A stretch of DNA of 64,000 nucleotides from Reinekea blandensis MED297 (GTDB taxonomy: Bacteria; Pseudomonadota; Gammaproteobacteria; Pseudomonadales; Natronospirillaceae): the NCBI RefSeq assembly GCF_000153185.1, contig NZ_CH724150.1, positions 351,773 to 415,772 on the forward strand. The letters run 5' to 3'. A program made the position numbers and the translations under genes. Numbering within the stretch: position 1 is the first letter of the stretch; each line of letters begins with the position of its first letter. The notes under the pieces are model-generated. The model made no database searches. It was not told the origin of the DNA and saw only the letters and a program-made list of their open reading frames with translations. This document shows positions 26,559 to 35,607 of the stretch, piece after piece.

Positions 26559-27431
26559 TCAATCCTGTTCTCTCAGAAAACGACGCAGCGTTCGTATGAA
26601 CGGTTTTGGTTTTTCTGCGGCAATCGAATGCGAAGCCCCTTGAATAACACTCAACTTGGCATGAGCGATAGCGTTGCAATAGGTCTGCGCGGTCTGCGGT
26701 GTCGCTTCATCGTGCTCACCACAGATAAATTGCACCGGCACGTCAATCCGGTGCAGATCAGCGGTGCGATCATAGGATTTTAATGTGCCGGTTGGCTTGA
26801 ACTCGGTGGGGCCCCACATCGTCTGATAGACTTCGCCGCCATGAGGATTGGCGCCATCGTTACTCATCATTTCCTTGAGTTTCTTCCGGTTGCGATTAAC
26901 GTGACGCGCGTAGTAACGATAACTGACGTCTTTGTAAACCTGAGCGTCTGTGGCTCCGATCTCGTGACAATAGTGAATGACCTTCTGATCTTCAGGTGTC
27001 ATGTTGGTGATCAGTCTCTGTGCATCGGCTTCCCAATCGAACGCGCTGAACATGGGCGATTGAAAGGTCAACGACCGAATGCCTTTGCCACGATGCCGAA
27101 GGTAGTATTCCAACGCCAGGGTGGTTCCCCAACTTCCACCCGCCAAATGGCACTCATCGAGCCCCCAGGCATCCAGGAGAATCCGTAACTCTTCCACAAA
27201 GGTGGCAATGGTCATTTGTCGCTTTTTAATCGGGGTGCTTTTGCCGCCTCCGATCTGATCGTACAGAAAAACCTTGCGTTCATCGGCCAGCTCAAAAAGC
27301 GGCGAGTCTGGCTTTGACCGTCCCCCCGGTCCTCCATGCAGAAACACCAATGGCAATCGACCAGACTTTCGACCTTTCGAGCGATAAAAGGTTTTCCCAA
27401 ACTTATGTTCTATGAACGGCACGTGGTACAT
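26559..27431 (-). CDS. Alpha/beta hydrolase of the proline iminopeptidase (S33) type
   Basis: Predicted cytoplasmic serine aminopeptidase-like hydrolase, 290 residues. It has HGGPGG (oxyanion region), the nucleophile elbow GGSWGTTLA, GEHDEATP (catalytic Asp) and GASHSI (catalytic His), so the triad is complete. An N-terminal Pro preference is only inferred from the family; substrate may differ. The start ATG at 27429-27431 has a weak GGG before it. It lies 58 bases after the RND pump gene and 27 before alaX on the same strand. Confidence 0.88.
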   Translation of the reverse strand: MYHVPFIEHKFGKTFYRSKGRKSGRLPLVFLHGGPGGRSKPDSPLFELADERKVFLYDQIGGGKSTPIKKRQMTIATFVEELRILLDAWGLDECHLAGGSWGTTLALEYYLRHRGKGIRSLTFQSPMFSAFDWEADAQRLITNMTPEDQKVIHYCHEIGATDAQVYKDVSYRYYARHVNRNRKKLKEMMSNDGANPHGGEVYQTMWGPTEFKPTGTLKSYDRTADLHRIDVPVQFICGEHDEATPQTAQTYCNAIAHAKLSVIQGASHSIAAEKPKPFIRTLRRFLREQD

Positions 27432-27489
27432 CCCAGAAATGAAAACCCTGAGACTGTACCAGTTTTCTTAAACCACGTGCAGCGCCCGG

Positions 27490-30400
27490 TTATCCGCTGA
27501 TTTCGGGACGTCGATTGCTAAAACGCTGACGCCATTGATCCAGTCGGGTGCGGGCATGTTCAATCGTCAACAGCAATGCCGGAACAAATAACAAAACCAG
27601 CGTCGTACCAAACAGCAACCCAAACACAAGGCCTGCCGCAATGGGTTTCAGGAACTGCGCATCCAAGCTGGTCTCAAACAAAATCGGAGTTAACCCAACC
27701 ATAGTCGTCATACTCGTGAGCAAGACCGGACGCAAACGGCGAGCCACCGCTTCTTCAAGAGCCGTCAGCAGTGCCATGCCCTCCTCACGCAAATCCCGAT
27801 ACACACTGACCAAAACGATGCTGTCGTTAATGACAATACCGGCCAGTCCAAACAGTCCCATGACGGACAAAGACGACAGCGGCAGATCGATTAACCAGTG
27901 GCCGTAGACTGCGCCGGTTAGACCAAATGGAATGGTGGCAATGATCGCCCAAGGCCAAAGCCAGCTTTCAAACACCCAGGCCAGTATTCCGAAAATCAAA
28001 ACCAACACCACCAGCAGGGTTAAGGCAGTATCAGAGAAGAACGCTTCCTGTTCCTGAGCACCACCGCTGAGGCTGACCTCCACGGTTCCATACTGCGCCT
28101 GAAATCTGGGCAGGACGTCATTTTCCAGCAGGCTGTACATGTCATCGCTGGTCATGGCGTTGGTGTCTAATGTGGCCGACACTTCAACTGAGATCTCTCC
28201 GTTTTCGGCTCGAATCTGATCAATCCCACGCAAATACTGACTGTGAATGAGATCATCCAACGGCACTAACTCTCCATTCGGCGCGCGAAAAGGCAGACTT
28301 AAAATGTCGTTTAGCGTTGTGCGTTGCTCAGCCGGCAGAACGATTTTGACATCGAGCGTCTGCAACCCCAAAACCTGATCCGCGGCACTGACGCCGTCCA
28401 GACTCTGGCGCATAAAACGAGCGATGCCTGCTTCAGTAATGCCAAGCTCGCGGGCCAAGGAAGACAGTTCAAACTGAAGTTGTTCTTCCCCATAGGGCAG
28501 ATCATCGGTCGCATCGGACAGTCCGGTCGTCTGGTTCAGCTGGCGCTGTAATGCCTCGGAGGCGGATTTCAACTCATTAATGTCATCGCCTTTCAGCAAC
28601 ACGGTGACATCACCTGAATCGCCGCCAAACCACCGCCCGCGCCCAAAGCTGATGTTATCGATTTCACTCGGCAAGGTCGTGGCCTGGCGCCATTGGTTCA
28701 CCAACTCCTGGTTGGTATAGGGACGATCCTGGTCGCTGATCAGTTCCACATCAATGCGTGCCTGATTAGGTCGACCACCCTGATTGCGCGTGACCACAGC
28801 GGTTTTGATAAAGTCATACCCGGTATCATCTTCGACCTGCTGCAACGTAACGGTCAAATGATCAACAAACCGATCAACCTTATCCGGTACAACGCCCTCG
28901 GCAAACTCCACAAACACGGACAGCGATGGCGATTCAACCGATGGCTGAAACTGAAACGGAACGGTCCTGCTGGTCACCATGCCAACGGCGATCATGAAGT
29001 TGGCGATGATAAAAGCGATTAAGATTAATCGATTGTGCAAAGACCATCGCACAATTGGTCGGAACCATTGATCCCGCACCTTATTGAATGCGGCATCCAA
29101 TGTCTGTCGAAGCTTTCGATCCTTCTTATGATGACTGTGTGACAGATGACCCGGCAGGATCAGAAAACATTCAATCAGAGACGCAATTATTGCAATGGTC
29201 ACAACGATCGGAATGTCCTGAGCCAATCGACCAATGGGTCCGCTGATCAACAGCAATGGCACGAAGGCCGCAATGGTTGTCAAACTGGACGCCAGAACCG
29301 GCGGCCACATTTTCTGAGCCGACCGAATGGCAGCCTCTTGAGCATTCATCCCCATCTGCTGGTAGGCGCGGGTCTGCTCTCCAACCACAATGGCGTCATC
29401 CACAATAATGCCCAACGCAATCATAAAGCCAAACAGACTGATGGTGTTTAACGACGTCCCGGTATAAGACATAAACAGGAACGTCGCGAGAAAGCTAATA
29501 GGGATGCCTAACGCTACCCAGAACGCTAAGCGGGTATTCAAAAAGAAAAACAGCGCCACTAACACCATCACCATACCGAGGGCACCGTTTTTTATCAGCA
29601 GGTTCAGCTGATCGGATACGGTTTGCCAGACCTGATTATAAGCTTTGAGTTGCACAGAATCAGGCAAGGTCGGCTCAACCTCGGTTAACCATTGCGCCAT
29701 CAGCTCGGCATTTTCCAACGTGTCTTCACCGGCGGTTCGCCGCAGTGACAGCTGAATGGCGGCTTTGCCCTCGTACTCCAGTTCGGCCGAATAGGGTTCG
29801 GTCACACGCTCAACTCGGGCAATGTCGCCAACCCTCAGAACCCGGCCCGAGTCACCACTGGACACGATCGTATTTAACAGACTGCTGAGATCCACGGACT
29901 CGTTCTTACTGCGCAATTGCAAGGTCTGACTGAGCCCGTTCGTCGCTCCGGCCGGTTGTGCGGAATACTCATCGGCCACCGCAGCGGCGATCGCATCTAA
30001 TGTCAGGCCCGTCTCCAGCAATGTTTGCATTGGAATGGTAATGTCGATCTGCTGGGACGGCAGACCACTCAGTCCGACTTCGGCAAAACCGGCTTGCAAC
30101 AGATCACTCTGCATGCTGTAGGCCAGATCAGCCAACTCATCGCGCGGCACATCGCCATACAACAGCAGGTCAGCGACACTTTCCCGTCGCTGAGGGGTGA
30201 ACACCACCGGTTCATTAACGTCGTCGGGCAGATTGACGGTACTGATCGTTTCTTCAATCAGCTCAGATGCCTCTTCAAGACCACCCGCCCGATCGGTAAT
30301 GGCAATGTACAGATCCACGCGACCATCCCGCGCGCGGGTTGTCATCGACTCAATTTCCGGCATTCCGGTCAGCGACTGCTGCAGAGGCTGGGCCACGGCC

Positions 30401-30585
30401 TGATACATATCTTCGGCACTGACGCTGTCCCAGTTCGCACTGACGATAATGCGTTCAAAACTGAAATCCGGAAAAAACTGATTATTAACGTTTGAGAGCC
30501 CCCACAGCCCTGCCCCGATAATGACCAGCATCACGCCATTCGCAGCAATACGGTGGCTGGCAAACAGTGCAATCCACGCCCTCAT
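27490..30585 (-). CDS. RND efflux pump inner-membrane transporter (AcrB family)
   Basis: Proton-driven exporter, 1031 residues, with two repeats of six membrane helices and two large periplasmic loops. TM1 starts the protein (NGVMLVIIGAGLWGLSN). TM4 has the proton-relay pair Asp396-Asp397 (GIIVDDAIVVGEQ). In TM10 the lysine of AcrB is replaced by GIVINDSIVLVSVYRD, as is common in a subgroup of RND pumps, so the proton path differs from AcrB. Its ATG overlaps the stop of the MFP gene (ATGA, 30582-30585). There is no outer-membrane channel gene nearby. Substrate cannot be told. Confidence 0.95.
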   Translation of the reverse strand: MRAWIALFASHRIAANGVMLVIIGAGLWGLSNVNNQFFPDFSFERIIVSANWDSVSAEDMYQAVAQPLQQSLTGMPEIESMTTRARDGRVDLYIAITDRAGGLEEASELIEETISTVNLPDDVNEPVVFTPQRRESVADLLLYGDVPRDELADLAYSMQSDLLQAGFAEVGLSGLPSQQIDITIPMQTLLETGLTLDAIAAAVADEYSAQPAGATNGLSQTLQLRSKNESVDLSSLLNTIVSSGDSGRVLRVGDIARVERVTEPYSAELEYEGKAAIQLSLRRTAGEDTLENAELMAQWLTEVEPTLPDSVQLKAYNQVWQTVSDQLNLLIKNGALGMVMVLVALFFFLNTRLAFWVALGIPISFLATFLFMSYTGTSLNTISLFGFMIALGIIVDDAIVVGEQTRAYQQMGMNAQEAAIRSAQKMWPPVLASSLTTIAAFVPLLLISGPIGRLAQDIPIVVTIAIIASLIECFLILPGHLSHSHHKKDRKLRQTLDAAFNKVRDQWFRPIVRWSLHNRLILIAFIIANFMIAVGMVTSRTVPFQFQPSVESPSLSVFVEFAEGVVPDKVDRFVDHLTVTLQQVEDDTGYDFIKTAVVTRNQGGRPNQARIDVELISDQDRPYTNQELVNQWRQATTLPSEIDNISFGRGRWFGGDSGDVTVLLKGDDINELKSASEALQRQLNQTTGLSDATDDLPYGEEQLQFELSSLARELGITEAGIARFMRQSLDGVSAADQVLGLQTLDVKIVLPAEQRTTLNDILSLPFRAPNGELVPLDDLIHSQYLRGIDQIRAENGEISVEVSATLDTNAMTSDDMYSLLENDVLPRFQAQYGTVEVSLSGGAQEQEAFFSDTALTLLVVLVLIFGILAWVFESWLWPWAIIATIPFGLTGAVYGHWLIDLPLSSLSVMGLFGLAGIVINDSIVLVSVYRDLREEGMALLTALEEAVARRLRPVLLTSMTTMVGLTPILFETSLDAQFLKPIAAGLVFGLLFGTTLVLLFVPALLLTIEHARTRLDQWRQRFSNRRPEISG

Positions 30586-31997
30586 GAGCGATCTCCACGA
30601 TTGTCGGCCACTACAGATACCGCCATGCCACTGACCGGGTTTTTCAGGCGCGTGGAAATAATGTCTACGGTTTCATCAGCTAACCCTGTCACCAGATAAC
30701 CTGTTTCAGTTTGCCCCGCGATGGCGACGTCCACGGCCTTGATTCGCTGCGTTTGTGAATCATAAACATACAGGCGTTGTTGATCGTAAAGTGCCGTCAT
30801 CGGAACTTCGATGGTAGGCTGCGTCATCGGATAGCTCACCGTCAGCCATTCGTAGGTTCCCGGCAACGGCGCACTGTCCTGTGCGGATATGTCGGCGGTT
30901 AAGGTTAAACGCTGAGCACCCGATTCATTCATTGGACGGATAGCCACAGCGCGCCACTGTCGTCCCTGGCTGTCGGTGGCTGTCACTGATGACAGCTCAT
31001 TCTGGCTCAGTTGGTAGCGTACCGGTACCCGCACATGCAGTACCAAACTGGCGGGGTCATAAAGATCCACAATGGCCTCGGAACCACTCACTTCCTGCCC
31101 GTCTTTCACATGTACGCGGGCCAGCAAGCCGGTAAACGGAGCCTGCACCGTTAAGTCTTCAATGAGCTGCCGGGTTTGTCGAATCTGAGAAAGCAACTGT
31201 TCCCGTTGAGCCTGAAGCTGTGCCTGGGTATCCGCATATTGGTTTATAGTCAGTTGCCGATTCTGCAGTGACAACCGCTGGCTCTGGTAGGTTCGTAAGG
31301 CCGCCTCATAATCAGTATTGGATGTCAGCTGTTGACTGTTCAGGCTGCTGAAGCGATCGACGGCATTCTTAGCAATTCGCACTAATTCTTCTTCAATCTC
31401 CAAAGCTTCCAAATCGGTTTGATGACGCAGAGATTCATTACGAATGCGGGCATCCAGCTCATTGAGCGCGGCCTCCCGTTGTCGTAATTGTTCAGGTAAA
31501 TCTTCGCTGGTCAGCACCGCCAGTGTCTGACCACCATCGACTCGAGCGCCTTCTCGCACATTGAGCTCACTGACAGTCGCCGCTGCCGGTGCTCTTAAGG
31601 ACGCAAATCGTTCCGCATCGATGGCGCCATAAACCCTCAGCATGGCAGGCTGAACCATCGGAGACGCTCTGAGAACTTCAACCGAGGTGGCCGCCTGTTG
31701 CGCGAAACGGCCGGTTCGACCGCTATTACGATTTGACGAGGACGAGTTATTCTCGCGGGATGGTCCCGATTCCTCACCTTTTGATGCTTGCGAGTCTGCC
31801 GACCCTGACTCCGCATTTTCACTATCATTATTGGCGGTTTCGTCTTCTGATGTTTTCTCGGCATCCTCATTCTGAGCCGGCGGGGGCGCCGCCATGGCCG
31901 ATCGACCTGCGCTCGGCTCATGGTTCAGCCAGACATAACCGGCATAACCAACGGCCAGGATGAGTAAGGAGATCAGAACATTCTTGATCAGTGCCAT
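30582..31997 (-). CDS. RND periplasmic adaptor (membrane fusion protein)
   Basis: HlyD/AcrA-type adaptor that links the pump to an outer-membrane channel, 471 residues. It has an N-terminal membrane anchor (about 8-25), then an unusual linker from about residue 30 to 98 rich in Ser, Glu, Asn and Asp (for example SENAESGSADSQASKGEESG). Next come the lipoyl half (RAPAAATVSELNVREGARVDGGQTLAVL), a long coiled coil (about 165-275), the second lipoyl half (VQAPFTGLLARVHVKDGQEV) and the beta barrel. It is the first gene of the pair with the RND pump. The long acidic linker is more than most adaptors have. Confidence 0.94.
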   Translation of the reverse strand: MALIKNVLISLLILAVGYAGYVWLNHEPSAGRSAMAAPPPAQNEDAEKTSEDETANNDSENAESGSADSQASKGEESGPSRENNSSSSNRNSGRTGRFAQQAATSVEVLRASPMVQPAMLRVYGAIDAERFASLRAPAAATVSELNVREGARVDGGQTLAVLTSEDLPEQLRQREAALNELDARIRNESLRHQTDLEALEIEEELVRIAKNAVDRFSSLNSQQLTSNTDYEAALRTYQSQRLSLQNRQLTINQYADTQAQLQAQREQLLSQIRQTRQLIEDLTVQAPFTGLLARVHVKDGQEVSGSEAIVDLYDPASLVLHVRVPVRYQLSQNELSSVTATDSQGRQWRAVAIRPMNESGAQRLTLTADISAQDSAPLPGTYEWLTVSYPMTQPTIEVPMTALYDQQRLYVYDSQTQRIKAVDVAIAGQTETGYLVTGLADETVDIISTRLKNPVSGMAVSVVADNRGDRS

Positions 31998-32156
31998 GCG
32001 CGCTTCCTGTGGTTAGGCATTTCAATAGCTTCCGATTTTCTTTTGTTATCGACGCGGTACCCCGCCGACAAATTTCCGAAAAGCAGAACTCAATGATGGG
32101 TTAGATAGGAACTTTTTCGAACGACCAAAGTAGCGTGAGCGCTCATTCAACACAAT

Positions 32157-32170
32157 GGTAACCGGTTACC
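32157..32170. promoter_or_regulatory. 14-bp perfect palindrome, possible operator, next to a TTGACA box
   Basis: GGTAACCGGTTACC (32157-32170) is a perfect palindrome with a central CCGG, resembling LacI/GalR-type operators. TTGACA follows at once (32171-32176) on the plus strand toward the GNAT gene, and a second palindrome TGAGCGCTCA is at 32136-32145. The space lies between the divergent efflux operon and the GNAT gene, so a repressor here could act on either. No regulator gene is adjacent. Confidence 0.45.
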
Positions 32171-32249
32171 TTGACATTTCACTTTCAAATAAGACCAGAA
32201 TGTGGCGAACTACAAATATTGAAAGCACGATAGTTGAAGAGTTCAGCCG

Positions 32250-32747
32250 ATGCCCTCCAACCCCATCAACAAAAAGCTATACAAAGCTTGTCAGCAGGTG
32301 ACGGTTAGACCCTTAAAACCTGAAGATCAGGTGGGCCTGATTCGGTTACTGACCCATGCTCAGGTTCGGCGTTTTCTGGGAGGCCCCTTATCTCTTAAGT
32401 TGGCAGAGCGCCGTGTACAGCGAATGCTGACTGAGACCATTGACTCTCGTTTAGCGATAGAAACCAACGGGCAATTCGCCGGTATGCTGTCCTGGTCAGA
32501 CCATTGTGAAGAGCCCGGAACAGAAATCAGCTACCAGATATTTCCAGAGTACGAAGGCCAGGGACTTGCCTATAGAGCGCTAAAATCCGCTCTACCGAGC
32601 CTCACTGGCCCGATCATTGCCGAAACCCAGATTAACAATCACCGCTCTATTGCGTTGCTAATACGGCTTGGTTTTAAACATCTAAGAACGGTCAGACGGC
32701 ATAACGCAGAACAGGTCATCATGACGCTTGATAAGCAGGAGGTGTGA
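32250..32747 (+). CDS. GNAT-family N-acetyltransferase
   Basis: A 165-residue protein of the acetyl-CoA-dependent GNAT fold: VTVRPLKPEDQVGLIRLL at the N-terminus, the ISYQIFPEYEGQGLAYRAL acetyl-CoA loop, then ETQINNHRSIALLIRLGFK as in RimJ/RimL-type acetyltransferases. It lacks an obvious substrate signature; protein N-terminal or antibiotic acetylation are both possible. GAAGAG precedes the ATG. It is divergent from the RND operon across a 250-base region with palindromes and ends 80 bases before tRNA-Leu on the other strand. Confidence 0.88.
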   Translation: MPSNPINKKLYKACQQVTVRPLKPEDQVGLIRLLTHAQVRRFLGGPLSLKLAERRVQRMLTETIDSRLAIETNGQFAGMLSWSDHCEEPGTEISYQIFPEYEGQGLAYRALKSALPSLTGPIIAETQINNHRSIALLIRLGFKHLRTVRRHNAEQVIMTLDKQEV

Positions 32748-32827
32748 CGAGCAAATGTTGCTTAAAACTCTTGAGGATTAAATGGAATGATTATTCGAAG
32801 ATCAACAGCAATGTATTTGCCTGGAGA

Positions 32828-32915
32828 TGGTGCCCGGAGCCGGACTTGAACCGGCACGATCGCAATGATCGGGGGATTTTAAGTCCCCTGTGTCTACCAA
32901 TTTCACCACCCGGGC
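32828..32915 (-). tRNA. tRNA-Leu (anticodon TAA)
   Basis: Class II tRNA on the minus strand, 88 bases, with anticodon TAA in loop ACTTAAAAT, a long variable arm (CGATCATTGCGATCG), acceptor GCCCGGG/CTCCGGGC and encoded CCA at 32828-32830. It is the last gene of a Gly-Cys-Leu series, as in the glyW-cysT-leuZ operon of E. coli. Confidence 0.97.
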
Positions 32916-32954
32916 CTCGGGGTACAAGTGGGACTTGTAAAGGTGATTGTAAAT

Positions 32955-33028
32955 TGGAGGCGCGAGTCGGAATCGAACCGGCGTACACGGAGTTGCAGTC
33001 CGCTGCATGACCACTCTGCCATCGCGCC
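32955..33028 (-). tRNA. tRNA-Cys (anticodon GCA)
   Basis: Cloverleaf on the minus strand, 74 bases, anticodon GCA in loop ACTGCAACT, acceptor GGCGCGA/TCGCGCC, discriminator T and encoded CCA at 32955-32957. It lies 39 bases before tRNA-Leu. Confidence 0.97.
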
Positions 33029-33093
33029 CGATAATCAGCCGCTACCTCTGGACTGATTGACAAAGTCTGGCAACCTAAGCGCAGACCCTGCAT

Positions 33094-33121
33094 TCAAAAA
33101 AGCGACCGTTGTTGGTCGCTT
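33094..33121 (-). terminator. Terminator-like hairpin between tRNA-Gly and tRNA-Cys
   Basis: Stem aagcgacc (33100-33107) and ggtcgctt (33114-33121), six-base loop, followed on the minus strand by a run of U from the A tract at 33096-33101. Its position inside the tRNA series suggests partial termination after tRNA-Gly, or an RNA processing element. Confidence 0.65.
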
Positions 33122-33220
33122 CTTGTGAATTCGGTTAGTCGGATTGTTTTGGAGCCGGAACTTAGACTCAACTGGTCGGCATTCCGATCGTGACCCCTTG
33201 GGGTCGCTTTTACTCACAAC

Positions 33221-33242
33221 ACTTAACAAAACAACGTTAAGT
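33221..33242 (-). other. Hairpin directly after tRNA-Gly
   Basis: Inverted repeat acttaac (33221-33227) and gttaagt (33236-33242) with an eight-base loop begins two bases below the encoded CCA of tRNA-Gly. A second tight palindrome, gaccccttggggtc (33192-33205), follows. Both are unexplained spacer structure in the tRNA operon. Confidence 0.45.
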
Positions 33243-33243
33243 T

Positions 33244-33319
<76 letters not shown>

Positions 33320-33364
33320 TTTTCAATCCTGTCGCCAAGCATCTTGCCCTGACAACGGATGCGC

Positions 33365-33392
33365 ATTTTACCGACGTTCTGTTTGTTGTCAA
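33365..33392 (-). promoter_or_regulatory. Sigma-70 promoter of the tRNA-Gly/Cys/Leu operon
   Basis: Read on the minus strand: TTGACA (33387-33392), a 16-base spacer, TAAAAT (33365-33370), then a GCGC discriminator. The A/T run upstream of -35 is identical over 16 bases (GTCAAACATTTTTTTA on the plus strand) to that of the tRNA-Pro operon promoter. Confidence 0.85.
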
Positions 33393-33594
33393 ACATTTTT
33401 TTATAACTTCCTGATTTTATTAAAGTTTTAACCGGTTTGACTGAAAAATACAGATCTGTAGGAACGAAATGACCAGGTTTTGAACAGCTTTCAGTGTGCT
33501 ATGGTCAATCCGTAGATTTATGCACCCTGCAGTGGTCAGGTCGTTTCAGGCCAGGGATTGAACAACATAGCCGCCCAAGGAAAAGGTGACTGTC

Positions 33595-35559
33595 ATGTCG
33601 GATACAACCGCTGCCGAAGAAACCCCATTTAAAGACACCATCAACTACTACCGTGAACTCAGTGCTACGCATGCTAAAACTGCACGCGGTTACTCATTGT
33701 CAATTACCGTGCTCATTGGTCTGGGGCTCTTTGTTGTCATTGCACTGCCCTATGTGCTCAGTATGGCCGACAAGTTGTTCCGTGGTGCGCAAAGCACGGA
33801 AGCGGTTGAGTTGCGGATTTCCGACATTGAGCAACAAATTGACGAAGCTCTTCTGGCCATGCCCCCTTTTCTCGCGTCCTCTGTTTTCAGCCAGGCAAAT
33901 CGTCAGGAGCCCCTTTATTATCCCGGCTTAAAACCACTATGGCCGGCGGTAAAAAGTCCTGATGGTCATTGGATAGTTACCGGCGATGAGGGTCAGGTGC
34001 TGATAGGCGATTCAAGTGGCCAAAACTGGGAAGAACAAACCACACTGATCACTGACGCGCTCTGGCCACCGCTGTTTCTTAATAACACCGAAGGCATCAT
34101 TACCGGCTCTCAAGGCGCACTGTTGGTTTCCAACGACGCCGGAGCCACCTGGAACCCCATCGATTTGTCCCTGGCAACGGATTTGAACCGGCCGAGTCAA
34201 AGCTCAACCGGCGTTATTGTTATCACGGGTCAGGACGGCACCCTGCTGGTGAGAACGGCCGCTAACGCGTCCTGGCGCCAAGTAAACAACCTCGCCACAG
34301 TCCCATTACAACCGGCAGTTTTCAATAGTCAGGGAATCGGAGTCATTGTCGGTAAATCGGGCACATTGTTGCTCAGTGACAATGGAGGGGAATCGTGGAG
34401 GAAACTAACACTCAACACGGGGAATGATCTCCACTGGGCAACATTTGATGACCGACGTTGGCTTGTTGCAGGTGATGATGGCACATTATTAATGTCTCTG
34501 GATGGCCGCGATTGGCAACAGGTCATTACAGCAACCGATCACACCTTAAACCGCCCGATCATAACTCAATCGGGTCGCGCGATCGTTGCTGCCGAAGACG
34601 GATTGCTGCTGGTTTCTGATCCGGACTGGCAGCAATGGCAACCCATTCAAACATCCGCCATTGCTGACTTACATCCGCCTGTTGAAACGGAACAAGGGCT
34701 GCTTATTGTTACCGGTGACAATGGAGCTTTGCTAACGTCGAGCAATGAAGGACAACAATGGATTGACCAATCGTTATCGGTCAGTGTGGATCTGGCACCG
34801 CCCGTCTTTTTTGGAACCACCGGGCTGATCAGTGGCGATGAAGGGGCCTTACTGCTTTCCACTAACAACGGGAGGAGCTGGGTTCCGGTCAATACCCGGA
34901 CGCCGGCGGATCTGAAACCGGCCGTGCAGTCGCCCGACAATGATCTTTTTGTGCCGGGGGATGACGGCACCCTGTTGATGTCCAGAGACCAAGGGCTGAC
35001 CTGGCAAAACCTTCAAACGGGCATTCCCACTGACCTGCAACCGCCGGTATTTCATGACGACAGTTTAGCCACCCTATCCAGCTTTGGCGGACTGTATCAG
35101 CTGACGGACATCACAGATTTGTTGGATGAAGATCAATTACCAGCCTTGGTCGAGCAGTTGAAAAACAGCACACAACCTACGACAGCGAACACTCTGGCCC
35201 AGCTTGAAGAACAAAAGCGCCTGCTCGAAGCCTACAAAGCGACGCTGATAGAGTTTGATACCAGTGACCTTAACGACCAGCTTGAAAAAAGTCTGGTTCG
35301 GATCTCAGCTCTGGCCGTGATCATGTTTCTGGTGCAGGTGCTCATCACCAATTACCGTTACAGCATTAAACTGTCTGACTATTATCTCGCTCGGGCGCAG
35401 GGACTTTCTGTGGTTAAAGAGCTGGGCGCAGAACGGCTTAACGCGGATGACATTACCTCGCTTTTAAATGCATTCACTCCGGCGACAGAGTTCGGCAAGC
35501 AGGTCGCAACACCGGTTGATAAGGTCATGGCAATGGCAGAAAAGTTCAGAAGAGGATAA
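33595..35559 (+). CDS. Membrane-anchored repeat protein, YCF48-like beta-propeller
   Basis: A 654-residue protein not recognised by name. It has a short cytoplasmic tail, TM1 at about 36-56, a large repeat region, a predicted coiled coil (about 525-565), TM2 at about 568-586 and a cytoplasmic C-terminus. The repeat unit, of the form G-D-x-G-x-L-L-x-S-x-x-x-G-x-x-W, occurs at residues near 130, 171, 212, 253, 293, 333, 374, 414 and 455, a period of 40-41, with a tenth partial copy. This pattern resembles YCF48/sialidase-type propeller blades (for example GDEGALLLSTNNGRSW). The propeller is probably periplasmic. The ATG at 33595 follows AAAAGG. It lies on the opposite strand between pgsA and the tRNA genes that usually adjoin it. 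Confidence 0.8.
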   Translation: MSDTTAAEETPFKDTINYYRELSATHAKTARGYSLSITVLIGLGLFVVIALPYVLSMADKLFRGAQSTEAVELRISDIEQQIDEALLAMPPFLASSVFSQANRQEPLYYPGLKPLWPAVKSPDGHWIVTGDEGQVLIGDSSGQNWEEQTTLITDALWPPLFLNNTEGIITGSQGALLVSNDAGATWNPIDLSLATDLNRPSQSSTGVIVITGQDGTLLVRTAANASWRQVNNLATVPLQPAVFNSQGIGVIVGKSGTLLLSDNGGESWRKLTLNTGNDLHWATFDDRRWLVAGDDGTLLMSLDGRDWQQVITATDHTLNRPIITQSGRAIVAAEDGLLLVSDPDWQQWQPIQTSAIADLHPPVETEQGLLIVTGDNGALLTSSNEGQQWIDQSLSVSVDLAPPVFFGTTGLISGDEGALLLSTNNGRSWVPVNTRTPADLKPAVQSPDNDLFVPGDDGTLLMSRDQGLTWQNLQTGIPTDLQPPVFHDDSLATLSSFGGLYQLTDITDLLDEDQLPALVEQLKNSTQPTTANTLAQLEEQKRLLEAYKATLIEFDTSDLNDQLEKSLVRISALAVIMFLVQVLITNYRYSIKLSDYYLARAQGLSVVKELGAERLNADDITSLLNAFTPATEFGKQVATPVDKVMAMAEKFRRG

Positions 35560-35607
35560 TCCGGAAAAGGTTTTTACGGTTCCGGACTAAAGAAATATCG
35601 CAGAGAT

